From Mycolicibacterium aurum (GTDB taxonomy: Bacteria; Actinomycetota; Actinomycetes; Mycobacteriales; Mycobacteriaceae), in NCBI RefSeq assembly GCF_900637195.1, contig NZ_LR134356.1, positions 3,348,001-3,412,000 of the forward strand: a stretch of 64,000 nt of DNA, in the 5' to 3' direction. Below the pieces are notes generated by a model. The model was not told where the DNA came from. It saw only the letters and a program-made list of their open reading frames with translations, and ran no database searches. Below, in pieces: positions 43,555 to 52,876 of the stretch (position 1 is its first letter; the number at the start of each line of letters is the position of its first letter). A program made the position numbers and the translations under genes.

Positions 43555-44768
43555 GCGCCGGGCCGCCAGCCGGCGGTGTCCGCCCACTCCCACGCCCTGC
43601 GGTAGGCGTCGAGGAACCAGGGCTCCTTCGCCTCGGCGTACGCGCCCGTGGTCAGGTGTCCCTGGGCGGCGACCCGGCGCTTGAGCTCCTGGTAGTCGGA
43701 CCGCACCGCGGGATTGGCCGCCAGCCAGTCGGCGAACAGCAGAGCGAATTGCTGATTGGGCCAACCGTCGACTCGCACATGCACATTGGTCGGGCGGCCC
43801 GGATCGGCGGAGCAGTACAGCCTCTTGTGCCACAGGTGGTCGGCGTCGGTGTGATCGAACTCCGGCACGGTGCTTCGCGCATCCGGCTTGCCGGTGTCGC
43901 TCGTGATCGGCGTACCGACATACCCGGCCGCCAGCAGCGCGTCGGACACCTCGTCGGCCACATCCAGGGCGGCAACGCTCACCTGGATGTCGATCACGTC
44001 CTTGGCGTCCAGCCCAGGGATCGCGGTGGAGCCGATGTGGTCGACCCGAGTCGCGCGATGCCCGAAAGTGGTCCGCAGCCGCGCGAGGATGCGCTGCGCC
44101 TGCGCGGCCCAGTCCGGATCCGCAGGCACCAGATGGGGTACCGCGTGCGCCGGTCGACCGGCTTCGACATTGTCGGCGAACGGCCGGATGCGCTCGTGCC
44201 ACAACGCCCGAGCCTTTCCGACGAGATCTGCGGCGCTTCCCGAGTTGTCCAGCCAGACGTCGGCGACCGCGCGGCGCTGCTCCTCGGTGGCCTGCGCGGC
44301 GATCCGGGCCCGCGCATCCTCTTCGGTGAAGTTCCGGTATTCGATGAGCCGCTTCACGCGCAGCTCCGGGTCGGCGTGCACGATGACCACAAGGGGGAAC
44401 ATCGGCGCCATCTGCGATTCCACCAGCAGCGGGATGTCCTCGACGATCACCGCGTCCGAGGCGGCGGCCGAGATCAGCTCCGAACGCCGGTGCGCGACAA
44501 GCGGATGCACGATGCCGTTCAGGGTCTGCCGCTTCTCCTCGTCGCTGAACGCGATCGCCGCGAGAGCGGGTCTGTTCAGCGCTCCGTCGGGCAGCAGGAT
44601 CTCGTCGCCGAACGCGTCCACCAGGCCGGCCAAGCCGGGCGTACCCGGTTCGACGACTTCGCGGGCGATGACGTCCCCATCGACGACGACGCCGCCGAGC
44701 TCACTGAACGTGGCGGACACCGTCGACTTGCCCGCTCCGATTCCTCCGGTCAACCCAATACGTAGCAC
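43551..44768 (-). CDS. coaE: Dephospho-CoA kinase with GrpB/UPF0157 extension
   Basis: CoaE phosphorylates dephospho-CoA, the last step of CoA synthesis. Residues 1-190 are the P-loop kinase: IGLTGGIGAGKSTV, DGDVIAREVVEPGTPG and the lid EYRNFTEEDARARIAAQ. Residues 210-405 are a UPF0157/GrpB nucleotidyltransferase-like domain (DHIGSTAIPGLDAKDVIDIQ). This fusion is normal for mycobacteria and the second domain helps folding of the M. tuberculosis enzyme. A terminator separates it from rpsA. Confidence 0.95.
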   Translation of the reverse strand: MLRIGLTGGIGAGKSTVSATFSELGGVVVDGDVIAREVVEPGTPGLAGLVDAFGDEILLPDGALNRPALAAIAFSDEEKRQTLNGIVHPLVAHRRSELISAAASDAVIVEDIPLLVESQMAPMFPLVVIVHADPELRVKRLIEYRNFTEEDARARIAAQATEEQRRAVADVWLDNSGSAADLVGKARALWHERIRPFADNVEAGRPAHAVPHLVPADPDWAAQAQRILARLRTTFGHRATRVDHIGSTAIPGLDAKDVIDIQVSVAALDVADEVSDALLAAGYVGTPITSDTGKPDARSTVPEFDHTDADHLWHKRLYCSADPGRPTNVHVRVDGWPNQQFALLFADWLAANPAVRSDYQELKRRVAAQGHLTTGAYAEAKEPWFLDAYRRAWEWADTAGWRPGA

Positions 44769-44805
44769 GGCACCAGTGTGTCAGGAGGGCTGTGGCTACG
44801 ACGAC

Positions 44806-44838
44806 GACGGCCCCGGCTCGTGATGAGCCGGGGCCGTC
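44806..44838 (-). terminator. Hairpin terminator after rpsA
   Basis: GACGGCCCCGGCTC and GAGCCGGGGCCGTC pair over 14 bp around a 5-base loop, 14 bases after the rpsA stop. There is no U-tract. Confidence 0.75.
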
Positions 44839-44852
44839 GATCGTGTAGCGAA

Positions 44853-46298
44853 TTAGGCGTTGCCTGCGAGCTTCTCACGCAGAGCAGCGAGCTGGGCATC
44901 GCTGGCCAGGGAGCCACCGCTGGACGGCTCCTCCGAGCGGGACGACGAAGCGCTGCTGGCCGGCTTGGCAGCCTCGGCAGCCTCGGCAGCGGCGAACTTC
45001 TCCATCTGTGCAGTGTGCATCTTGTGGCGGCGCTCGGCCTCGGCGTACCGCGCCTCCCACTCGTCACGCTGCTTCTCGAAGCCTTCGAGCCACTCGTTGG
45101 TGTCGGCGTCGAAGCCCTCGGGGAAGATGTAGTTGCCCGCATCGTCGTAGCTGTCGGCCATGCCGTACTTCCAGGCCTCGAACTCGTCGGAGTAGTCCTC
45201 GTTGGCCTGCTTGAGGCTCAGCGAGATCCGGCGACGCTCCAGGTCGATGTCGATGACCTTGACCATCGCGTCGTCGCCGACCTGGACCACCTGGTCCGGA
45301 ACCTCGACGTGACGCTCGGACAGCTCGGAGATGTGCACCAGACCCTCGATGCCCTCTTCGACGCGGACGAATGCACCGAACGGCACCAGCTTGGTGACCT
45401 TGCCCGGAACGATCTGACCGATCGCGTGGGTACGGGCGAAGTGACGCCACGGGTCTTCCTGAGTTGCCTTGAGCGACAACGACACCCGCTCGCGATCCAT
45501 GTCGACGTCGAGTACCTCGACGGTGACCTCGTCGCCGACCTGGACGACCTCGGACGGATGGTCGATGTGCTTCCACGACAGCTCGGAGACGTGAACCAGG
45601 CCGTCGACACCGCCGAGATCGACGAACGCGCCGAAGTTGACGATGGAGGACACGACACCCTTGCGGATGGCGCCCTTGGTGAGCTGGTTCAAGAACTCAC
45701 TACGAACTTCGCTTTGCGTCTGCTCCAGCCATGCGCGGCGCGACAGCACCACGTTGTTGCGGTTCTTGTCGAGCTCGATGATCTTGGCCTCGATCTCCTT
45801 GCCGATGTACGGCTGAAGATCGCGGACGCGACGCATCTCGACCAGCGACGCGGGCAGGAAGCCGCGCAGGCCGATGTCGAGGATCAGGCCGCCCTTGACG
45901 ACCTCGATGACGGTGCCCTTGACGGCCTCGTCCTTCTCCTTGAGCTCCTCGATGGTGCCCCAGGCCCGCTCGTACTGAGCGCGCTTCTTGGACAGGATGA
46001 GGCGGCCTTCTTTGTCCTCTTTGGTGAGAACGAGAGCTTCGACCTCGTCGCCGACGGACACAACCTCATTGGGGTCGACGTCGTGCTTGATGGAGAGCTC
46101 GCGGGAAGGGATGACACCTTCGGTCTTGTAGCCGATGTCGAGCAAGACTTCATCGCGATCGACCTTGACGATGGTCCCTTCGACGATGTCGCCATCGTTG
46201 AAGTATTTGATGGTCTTGTCGATGGCGGCGAGGAAATCCTCCGCGGAGCCGATGTCGTTGAGGGCTACTTGCGGAGACGTGACGGAGGGACTTGGCAT
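44853..46298 (-). CDS. rpsA: 30S ribosomal protein S1
   Basis: RpsA, 481 aa, same length as in M. tuberculosis. Four S1 domains are visible: GDIVEGTIVKVDRDEVLLDI, VKGTVIEVVKGGLILDIGLR, RKGVVSSIVNFGAFVDLGGV and VPGKVTKLVPFGAFVRVEEG. The tail after residue 360 is acidic and alanine/serine-rich. It delivers mRNA to the ribosome and has a role in trans-translation; the C-terminus has been debated as a pyrazinoic-acid site. A leader of over 100 bases precedes it. Confidence 0.97.
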   Translation of the reverse strand: MPSPSVTSPQVALNDIGSAEDFLAAIDKTIKYFNDGDIVEGTIVKVDRDEVLLDIGYKTEGVIPSRELSIKHDVDPNEVVSVGDEVEALVLTKEDKEGRLILSKKRAQYERAWGTIEELKEKDEAVKGTVIEVVKGGLILDIGLRGFLPASLVEMRRVRDLQPYIGKEIEAKIIELDKNRNNVVLSRRAWLEQTQSEVRSEFLNQLTKGAIRKGVVSSIVNFGAFVDLGGVDGLVHVSELSWKHIDHPSEVVQVGDEVTVEVLDVDMDRERVSLSLKATQEDPWRHFARTHAIGQIVPGKVTKLVPFGAFVRVEEGIEGLVHISELSERHVEVPDQVVQVGDDAMVKVIDIDLERRRISLSLKQANEDYSDEFEAWKYGMADSYDDAGNYIFPEGFDADTNEWLEGFEKQRDEWEARYAEAERRHKMHTAQMEKFAAAEAAEAAKPASSASSSRSEEPSSGGSLASDAQLAALREKLAGNA

Positions 46299-46438
46299 GT
46301 GGTGGGTTGCTCCGGACAGGTTGAATCGTAGGGACAATGTGATGTTTCGTGGTTGCACCCGGTCGTGATGCGCACACAGGTACTTGTCAAGGCTACTCGA
46401 CGGGGTCCACGCAGGACAAACCCGCTCCGATTAACCGC

Positions 46439-46444
46439 TACCCT
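46439..46444 (+). promoter_or_regulatory. -10 box of the PrsW-like gene (leaderless)
   Basis: TACCCT six bases before the GTG at 46451; this decides the start. Confidence 0.55.
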
Positions 46445-46450
46445 GCTCCT

Positions 46451-47626
46451 GTGTCCTACGCCGGCGCACCCCAAGCCCCCCATCAATTCGGTGCGCCGTT
46501 CGCACGCCGCGTCCGCAAGGTCGGAGCGCCCCTCGGGGTGTTGATCGGGCTCGGCACGCTCGCCGGTCTGATCGTCATCGTCCTGACCTTGGCCAATCCG
46601 GTGGGCACCGCCGTCGGATTCGTGCTGTCGAGCGTCGCGATGGCGGTGGTGGTGCTGGCCTACCTGTGGCTCGACCGGTGGGAACCCGAACCCCCGCGGC
46701 TGCTGGTGTTCGCGTTCATCTGGGGCACCTCGGTCGCGGTGATCATCTCCGCGGTACTTCAGATCGTCCTCGACGCCTGGCTCAACCCCGCTGTCGATCC
46801 GGCCGCCACCGGCACCAGCGCGTTCACGCTCGTCCTCGGCGCACCGCTCACCGAGGAAGCCGCGAAGGGCCTGTTCCTGCTGCTGATGATGACCGGTGCG
46901 CGTCGCAGAGAGATGAACTCGCTGACCGACTGTCTGGTGTATGCGGGCCTCGTCGGAGCCGGATTCGCCTGGCTGGAGGACATCCTCTACATCGCCAACG
47001 GCGAATCGCTGTCCGAGTCGCTGTTCACCGCCGCGCTGCGGCTGGTCATGGGACCGTTCGCGCATTCTCTGTTCACCACGATGTTCGCCCTCGGTGTCTG
47101 GTACGCGCTGCACCAGCGCAGCGCGCTCGCCAAGACGGGGTGCATCCTGCTCGGGTATGCCGGCGCGGTGGTGCTGCACGCCATGTGGAACGGCTCGTCA
47201 CTGCTGGGTGTCGGCGCGTACTTCGGCACCTACGTGTTCTGGATGATGCCTGTCTTCGGCCTCGCGATCGTCCTCGCCGTCCAGAGTCGGCGCCGCGAAC
47301 AGCGCATCGTCGCCGAGAAACTCCCCGGCATGGTCGCCGCGGGCATCGTCACTGCCAACGAGGCGACGTGGTTGCGCTCGCTCACGACACGCAAAGCCGC
47401 GGTCGCCGAGGCCACCAGGTTCGGCGGCAAAGAGGCCGGCGAGTCGGTCAGGCGGTTCGCTCATCAGGTCATCGAGCTGGCGTTCGTCCGGGATCGCATC
47501 GATCGCGGTTTCGGCGATCCGCGGGTGACGGCCCTGCTCACCGAGGAGACCTACGCCGTGTATGCGGCCAGGGCCGCATCACCCGCGCTGCAGCGGATGG
47601 CGGGTTTCCACTCTCCCGGGGCCTGA
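46451..47626 (+). CDS. PrsW-family intramembrane metalloprotease
   Basis: A 391-aa protein with eight or so membrane helices and the PrsW/CPBP-like metal motifs: APLTEEAAKGLFLL, GFAWLEDILY, FAHSLFTTMFALG and VLHAMWNGSS. PrsW in Bacillus starts release of an anti-sigma factor by intramembrane cleavage; here the substrate is unknown. The last 100 residues are cytoplasmic and helical. It is divergent from rpsA. Confidence 0.88.
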   Translation: MSYAGAPQAPHQFGAPFARRVRKVGAPLGVLIGLGTLAGLIVIVLTLANPVGTAVGFVLSSVAMAVVVLAYLWLDRWEPEPPRLLVFAFIWGTSVAVIISAVLQIVLDAWLNPAVDPAATGTSAFTLVLGAPLTEEAAKGLFLLLMMTGARRREMNSLTDCLVYAGLVGAGFAWLEDILYIANGESLSESLFTAALRLVMGPFAHSLFTTMFALGVWYALHQRSALAKTGCILLGYAGAVVLHAMWNGSSLLGVGAYFGTYVFWMMPVFGLAIVLAVQSRRREQRIVAEKLPGMVAAGIVTANEATWLRSLTTRKAAVAEATRFGGKEAGESVRRFAHQVIELAFVRDRIDRGFGDPRVTALLTEETYAVYAARAASPALQRMAGFHSPGA

Positions 47627-47654
47627 CTGCCAGTCAGGGTTCAGACTCGGCTTC

Positions 47655-47660
47655 TACGGT
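47655..47660 (+). promoter_or_regulatory. -10 box of the TRIC gene (leaderless)
   Basis: TACGGT six bases before the GTG at 47667. Confidence 0.5.
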
Positions 47661-47666
47661 GCGGGC

Positions 47667-48311
47667 GTGATCCAACATCTCGTCGATTACGTGGCCATCG
47701 CCGTGCTCGCCGCTTCCGGTGCCGTGGTCGGGGTGCGGAAGGGGTTCGACCTGTTCGGCATCGCCACCCTTGCTGTGCTGACCGGTGTCGGCGGCGGGGT
47801 GCTGCGTGACCTTCTGCTGGATCTCGACCCTCCGGCATCGCTGCAGCATTGGCAGGAGATCACCATCTGTCTGGCGATGTCGCTGCTGACCACCGTGTTC
47901 ACCAAAGCCGTCATCAGGCTGAACAAGCTGGTGCTGGTCCTGGACGCCGTCGGCATGTGGTTCTTCGCGACATCGGGCGCGGCCATCTCGATCGATCACG
48001 GCGCGTCGTGGTTCGCGGCTGTTGTGCTCGGAGTGCTGTCCGCCGTCGCGGGCAGCGTCATGCGCGACGTGGTCGCGCGGGAGGTGCCGCTGGTGATGGG
48101 TCCCGACGACATGTACGCCGCGCCGGCGGTGCTCGGATCGGTGATCTATGTCGCGATCGACCAGTTCGGCCCCCAGACCCTCGGGGTGGTGGCCGGGTCC
48201 CTGGTGGCCACGCTCCTGAGGCTTGCGGCCATCACCTTCCACTGGCGGTTGCCGACCGCTCCGCGGGAACTGATCAACCACGTCCGCGAGCATGCTCAAT
48301 CTTTGAAATAG
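47667..48311 (+). CDS. TRIC-family (UPF0126) cation channel
   Basis: A 214-aa seven-helix membrane protein with an internal repeat: GVGGGVLRDLLLD in the first half and AVAGSVMRDVVAREVPLV in the second, the mark of UPF0126/TRIC proteins. These form trimeric potassium-permeable channels. Its 3' end overlaps the convergent thioesterase gene by 16 bases. Confidence 0.88.
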   Translation: MIQHLVDYVAIAVLAASGAVVGVRKGFDLFGIATLAVLTGVGGGVLRDLLLDLDPPASLQHWQEITICLAMSLLTTVFTKAVIRLNKLVLVLDAVGMWFFATSGAAISIDHGASWFAAVVLGVLSAVAGSVMRDVVAREVPLVMGPDDMYAAPAVLGSVIYVAIDQFGPQTLGVVAGSLVATLLRLAAITFHWRLPTAPRELINHVREHAQSLK

Positions 48312-49102
48312 ACCAACTGGTGTGTGGTGGCCAGCAACGCTCCGGACCTGCTCCAGATCTCCCCGGACTGGTCGAAGTAGCCGCGCGCGAACCGGTTCGC
48401 GTATGCGCGGCACAGCACGTAGTCGCCGCCCGCGGCATCGAGCTCGGCACCGTCGGCGTGGAAGTAGGTGGTCAGCGAGATGGTCCCGGCGGGCGAGGGT
48501 GCACCGCGCCGGAGGAACACGCGCGGATAGAAGATGTCGCTCATCGCGGTCAGCGACGCGAAGTCCAGACCGCGGGTCAGCCGGTCGCGCGCCCACATCG
48601 TGGTGGTCGATGACTGCTGCGGCTGCGCGCCCGGTCCCGGGATGGCGCCCTCGACGTAGCGCATCTCGTAGTTGCGTGCCCAGACGACCATGTCGGGGAG
48701 CCCGGTCGGCGTGATCGTGTCGGGTTCCGGCGCGGTCACCGGCGGGCGCTCGGTGTCCGACCAGGTGTCACGGCGATGACCGAACACAGCGGTGGCGTTC
48801 GTCCGCAGAGCGCCGTCCTGCCACAACTCCACCAGCCAGTGCTGGTTGGTGCGGTTCGTGCGGACCACCTTCACCGCGATGTCGAATGTTCCGTCGACGA
48901 CGGGCGCGGCGAAGTTCACCGTGAGCGCGACGGGCTCTCCGATGCGTTCGGGATGGGTCTGGATGGCCCGCACGAGCGCGGCGGCAGTGACACCACCGAA
49001 GGGCCCGACCATGTTCGCCCACTCCGCATGGGTCTGGCCTCGTACCCAACCCGGCTCGCCTGCCTCGAGGGTGATCGCCTCGTCGAATGGGTGCACCGTC
49101 AC
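48296..49102 (-). CDS. TesB-like acyl-CoA thioesterase
   Basis: A 268-aa double-hotdog thioesterase: MVGPFGGVTAAALVRAIQTH near the start, LTVNFAAPVVDGTFDIAVKV, and the second hotdog with DFASLTAMSDIFYPRVFLRR and ISLTTYFHADGAEL. It hydrolyses an acyl-CoA of unknown chain. AGGAG lies seven bases before the GTG, and the gene starts 14 bp after polA, so the two are probably co-transcribed. Confidence 0.88.
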   Translation of the reverse strand: MTVHPFDEAITLEAGEPGWVRGQTHAEWANMVGPFGGVTAAALVRAIQTHPERIGEPVALTVNFAAPVVDGTFDIAVKVVRTNRTNQHWLVELWQDGALRTNATAVFGHRRDTWSDTERPPVTAPEPDTITPTGLPDMVVWARNYEMRYVEGAIPGPGAQPQQSSTTTMWARDRLTRGLDFASLTAMSDIFYPRVFLRRGAPSPAGTISLTTYFHADGAELDAAGGDYVLCRAYANRFARGYFDQSGEIWSRSGALLATTHQLVYFKD

Positions 49103-49116
49103 AGAAGTCTCCTGGA

Positions 49117-51858
49117 TCAGTGCGCCGCGGAGTCCCAGCTGCGGCCGTACCCGACCGAGACCTCCAGCTGCACATTGAGCGGGTACGCGCTGCCCATGTG
49201 CTCGCGCACCAGCTCCTCCAGCGCGTCCCGCTCCCCGTCGGCCACCTCGAACAGCAGCTCGTCGTGCACCTGGAGCAGCATGCGCGACGCCAGGCCGGCT
49301 TCTTTGATGGCCCGGTCGACGTTGATCATCGCGACCTTGATGATGTCGGCGGCACTGCCCTGGATCGGCGCGTTGAGCGCCGCCCGCTCGGCGGCCTCCC
49401 GGACGTTGCGGTTGCTGCTGTCCAGCTCCGGAAGATAGCGGCGCCTGCCGAACACCGTCGACGTGTAGCCGTCCTTGCGGGCCTGGTCGACGACGTCGCG
49501 CAGGTAGTCGCGGATACCGCCGAAGCGCGCGAAGTACTGCTCCATCTGCTCTTTGGCCTCTTCGGTGCTGATCTTCAGCTGCGCCGCGAGACCGTAGGCA
49601 CTCAGACCGTAGGCCAGGCCGTAAGACATCGCCTTCACCCGGCGGCGTAGTTCTGCGGTGACCTCGTCGATCGGTACCGAGAAGGCCCGCGACGCCACGA
49701 ACGAATGCAGATCCTCGCCGGTGTTGAACGCCTCGATGAGGCCCTCGTCCTGCGACAGGTGAGCCATGATCCGCATCTCGATCTGGCTGTAGTCGGCCGT
49801 CATCAACTCGGTGTAACCCTTGCCGACCACGAAGGCGTCCCGGATACGGCGGCCCGCCTCGGTGCGGATCGGGATGTTCTGCAGGTTCGGCTCGGTCGAC
49901 GAGAGCCGCCCAGTGGCGGCGATGGTCTGGTTGAACGTGGTGTGGATTCGCCCGTCCGACCCGACGGCGTTGAGCAGCCCGTCGACGGTCACCTTCAGGC
50001 GGGTGGCGTCGCGATGGGCGAGCATGTGCTGCAGGAACGGGTGCCCGGTCTTGTCGAACAGCGACTGCAACGCATCCGCGTCGGTGGTGTATCCGGTCTT
50101 GGTGCGCTTGGTCTTCGGCATCTCCAACTCGTCGAAGAGCACGACCTGCAACTGCTTCGGCGACCCGAGGTTGATCTGCTTGCCGATCACGCCGTAGGCC
50201 GCTTCGGCGGCGTCACGGATCTGGTTCGCGAACTCACTCTGCAGCTGCGAGAGCATTTCCAGATCAACGGCGATGCCCGCAGTCTCGAGCTCCGCGAGCA
50301 CCCGTTGCACGGGCAACTCCATACTTCCCAGAAGCGCCGACGAATCGATCCGCGCCAGTTCCTCGTCGAGCGCGTCCGCAAGATCCCTGACCGCACCGGC
50401 CCGCAGCAGCAGCGTCTGCACCGCCTGGTCGTCGACGCCGTCACTGTCGTCGAGCAGGGAAAGCTGCTGCTGCTCCGGGTTGTCCGCGCGTAACTCCCGC
50501 TTCAGGTAGCGCAGTGACAGGTCGTCGAGCGCGAAACTGCGCTGGCCGGGCCGCACCAGGTAGGCGGCCAGCGCGGTGTCGGACGTGACGCCGGCCAGGG
50601 TCCAGCCCCTGCCGAGGAGATCGTGCATGGCGAGCTTGGCTTCGTGCAGCGCCTTCGGCACATCGGGGTCGGAAAGCCACGACGACAGGGCGGCTTCGTC
50701 GGCCGGATCGAGCCGGGTGGTGTCGAGGTACCGTCCGTCGCCGTCGGGGGCCACCAACGCCACCGCGGTTGCGTCGCTGTCGAAAGCCAGGTGGTTGCCC
50801 ACCACCGCCAGCCCGAACCGTCGACCGTCGGAGTGGTCGGCGAGCCAGCCTGACAGCGTGCCCGGCTCCAGCGCACCGCCGCGCACATCGAACCCCTCCT
50901 CGACCTCGGGGTCCGCCGACGCCAGGGTGTCGAACAACCGGTCACGCAGGACGCGGAACTCCAGGTCGTCGAACAGGCGGTGGATCTGGTCGCGATCCCA
51001 CGGCTGCATCCGCAGCGTGTCGGGGGTCTGCGCCAACGGCACACTCTTCACCAGATCCGTCAGCTCACGGTTGAGCAGGACGCTGGACAGGTTGGCGCGC
51101 AACGCATCGCCGACCTTGCCCTTGACCTTGTCGACGTTGTCGACCAGCGACAGCAGTGAACCGTATTCGGCGATCCACTTCGTCGCCGTCTTCTCCCCTA
51201 CACCGGGAATGCCGGGAAGATTGTCACTCGGGTCGCCGCGCAGGGCAGCGAAGTCCGGGTACTGCGTCGGAGTGAGCCCGTACTTCTCCAGCACCGCCTC
51301 GGGCGTGAACCGGGTGAGCTCGCTGACGCCCTTGCGGGGGTAGAGCACCGTGACGTCGTCGCTGACCAGCTGCAGCGAATCCCGGTCACCGGTGACCACG
51401 AGGACGCGGTAGCCCTCGTCCTCGGCCTGGGTGGCCAGCGTCGCGATGACGTCGTCGGCCTCGAATCCGGCCTCGGCGAGCACGGTGATGCCGAGCGCAC
51501 CGAGGACTTCCTTGGTGATGTCGATCTGCCCGCGGAATTCGTCGGGGGTGGCCGACCGTCCCGCCTTGTACTCGGGGTACTTCTCCAACCGGAACGTCTG
51601 ACGGGATACGTCGAACGCCGCCGCGATGTGGCTGGGCTGCTCGTCGCGCAGCAGGTTGATCAGCATCGCGGTGAAGCCGTAGACCGCGTTGGTGGTCAGG
51701 CCACCCTGGGTCTTGAAGTTCTCGGCGGGGAGTGCGTAGAAGGCCCGAAACGCCAGGGAGTTGCCGTCGAGGAGCATCAGCGTCGGCTTGTCGTCAGCGG
51801 CCGGCTTACCGGCCTTGGAAGCCGATCGAGTCTCCGATGCAGTCTTGGCTGGGCTCAC
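49117..51858 (-). CDS. polA: DNA polymerase I
   Basis: PolA, 913 aa. The N-terminal 5'-nuclease domain (LMLLDGNSLAFRAFYALP; GDPSDNLPGIPGVGEKTA) is followed by a degenerate 3'-5' exonuclease region without the proofreading acids, as in M. tuberculosis, and the polymerase domain: motif A TADYSQIEMRIMAHLS, motif B RRRVKAMSYGLAYGLSAYG, motif C LLQVHDELLFEV. GTG start with TAGAGT six bases upstream. Confidence 0.98.
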   Translation of the reverse strand: MSPAKTASETRSASKAGKPAADDKPTLMLLDGNSLAFRAFYALPAENFKTQGGLTTNAVYGFTAMLINLLRDEQPSHIAAAFDVSRQTFRLEKYPEYKAGRSATPDEFRGQIDITKEVLGALGITVLAEAGFEADDVIATLATQAEDEGYRVLVVTGDRDSLQLVSDDVTVLYPRKGVSELTRFTPEAVLEKYGLTPTQYPDFAALRGDPSDNLPGIPGVGEKTATKWIAEYGSLLSLVDNVDKVKGKVGDALRANLSSVLLNRELTDLVKSVPLAQTPDTLRMQPWDRDQIHRLFDDLEFRVLRDRLFDTLASADPEVEEGFDVRGGALEPGTLSGWLADHSDGRRFGLAVVGNHLAFDSDATAVALVAPDGDGRYLDTTRLDPADEAALSSWLSDPDVPKALHEAKLAMHDLLGRGWTLAGVTSDTALAAYLVRPGQRSFALDDLSLRYLKRELRADNPEQQQLSLLDDSDGVDDQAVQTLLLRAGAVRDLADALDEELARIDSSALLGSMELPVQRVLAELETAGIAVDLEMLSQLQSEFANQIRDAAEAAYGVIGKQINLGSPKQLQVVLFDELEMPKTKRTKTGYTTDADALQSLFDKTGHPFLQHMLAHRDATRLKVTVDGLLNAVGSDGRIHTTFNQTIAATGRLSSTEPNLQNIPIRTEAGRRIRDAFVVGKGYTELMTADYSQIEMRIMAHLSQDEGLIEAFNTGEDLHSFVASRAFSVPIDEVTAELRRRVKAMSYGLAYGLSAYGLAAQLKISTEEAKEQMEQYFARFGGIRDYLRDVVDQARKDGYTSTVFGRRRYLPELDSSNRNVREAAERAALNAPIQGSAADIIKVAMINVDRAIKEAGLASRMLLQVHDELLFEVADGERDALEELVREHMGSAYPLNVQLEVSVGYGRSWDSAAH

Positions 51859-51864
51859 GGGTTC

Positions 51865-51870
51865 ACTCTA
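51865..51870 (-). promoter_or_regulatory. -10 box of polA (leaderless)
   Basis: TAGAGT on the minus strand, six bases before the GTG at 51858. Confidence 0.55.
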
Positions 51871-51898
51871 GGCACCCGGTGTGACAGCCGGGGCGCCG

Positions 51899-52792
51899 CT
51901 ACCCGGGCCCGGCCGCGTCCGGCGGGATCGATCGGCGGGCGCGATCACACAGCTGCCGCGCGGCGGGGCTCGTCATGTCGCGGCGCCAGGCCCACACGAG
52001 CCTGCCCCGCAGGCCGGGCGGCAGCGTCAGCGCGTGCAGGTCGGTTGCGGCGCGCGCCATCGACTGCGGCACGATCGCCACGCCGAGGCCGTGGCGCGCC
52101 AGCTCGGCGAGCTCCATCGGGTTGGTTGCCTCGAACGCGATCCTCGGCCGCACTCCCGCTGCGGCACAAGCGCTGTCGAGCCTGGACCGCAGACCGGTTC
52201 CCACCGGCAACGAGATCAGGGAGTGGTCGCAGAGTTCTCCGAGCGACAACGCTCGCCGCCGGTCCAGGGGATGGCCGGCCGCCACGGCCGCAACCAGCGC
52301 CTCGTCGGTGATCACCGCGTAATCCAGCCCGGGCGGATGCTCGTCCACGCCGATGGACACGATCGCCGCGTCCACTCGGCCATCGGAGAGTTTGGCCAGC
52401 AGGACATCGGAGTTGTCGGTACCCAGCGTGATCTCGACCTCGGGATAGTCGGCGTGGAAGTCGGCCATCAACTGCGCGATGTCCACCGGGTGCAATGTCA
52501 CGGTGCCGATGGTCACCGCACCGCGGACCAGGTCGGCGACCTCATCGACTGCCTCCTGAGCCGCGCGTACGGCGGCCAGCGCCGCCATGGCATGGGGCAG
52601 CAATGCGGCGCCGGCCTGGGTCAGACGCACGTCGCGGCTCGACCGGGTGAGCAGTTGCTGCCCTACCAGCCGTTCCAGCCGCTGGATCTGCGCGCTGACC
52701 GCGGGCTGAGCTACCCGCTCCCGCTGCGCGGCCCTGGTGAAGCTGCGTTCTTCAACGACGGCGACGAAATATTCGAGCTGACGTAGCTCCAT
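51899..52792 (-). CDS. LysR-family regulator
   Basis: A 297-aa LysR protein: HTH MELRQLEYFVAVVEERSFTR with QPAVSAQIQRLERLVGQQLL, then a periplasmic-binding-like effector domain (VTIGTVTLHPVDIAQLMADF; LARHGLGVAIVPQSMARA). It is divergent from a flavoprotein/hydrolase operon, the usual target of such a regulator; the inducer is probably a small aromatic or acid. Confidence 0.92.
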   Translation of the reverse strand: MELRQLEYFVAVVEERSFTRAAQRERVAQPAVSAQIQRLERLVGQQLLTRSSRDVRLTQAGAALLPHAMAALAAVRAAQEAVDEVADLVRGAVTIGTVTLHPVDIAQLMADFHADYPEVEITLGTDNSDVLLAKLSDGRVDAAIVSIGVDEHPPGLDYAVITDEALVAAVAAGHPLDRRRALSLGELCDHSLISLPVGTGLRSRLDSACAAAGVRPRIAFEATNPMELAELARHGLGVAIVPQSMARAATDLHALTLPPGLRGRLVWAWRRDMTSPAARQLCDRARRSIPPDAAGPG

Positions 52793-52876
52793 AAGAGCTG
52801 ATTATAGGTTTCAGATCTAGTTGGTATTGGACTTATACATCGATGCTCCGCAGTGTGGATGACGAGGAGGTTCGAC
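52793..52876. promoter_or_regulatory. Divergent LysR/flavoprotein control region
   Basis: An AT-rich 84-bp gap, in contrast to its surroundings, holding both promoters. ATAAG near 52791 and CTTAT near 52831 are possible half-sites. GAGGAGG lies six bases before the flavoprotein ATG. Confidence 0.45.

Noticed and set aside
46340..46440. TTGACA upstream of rpsA as its -35 element
   Set aside because: No TANNNT box lies 16 to 19 bases downstream on the same strand, so no promoter could be assigned.
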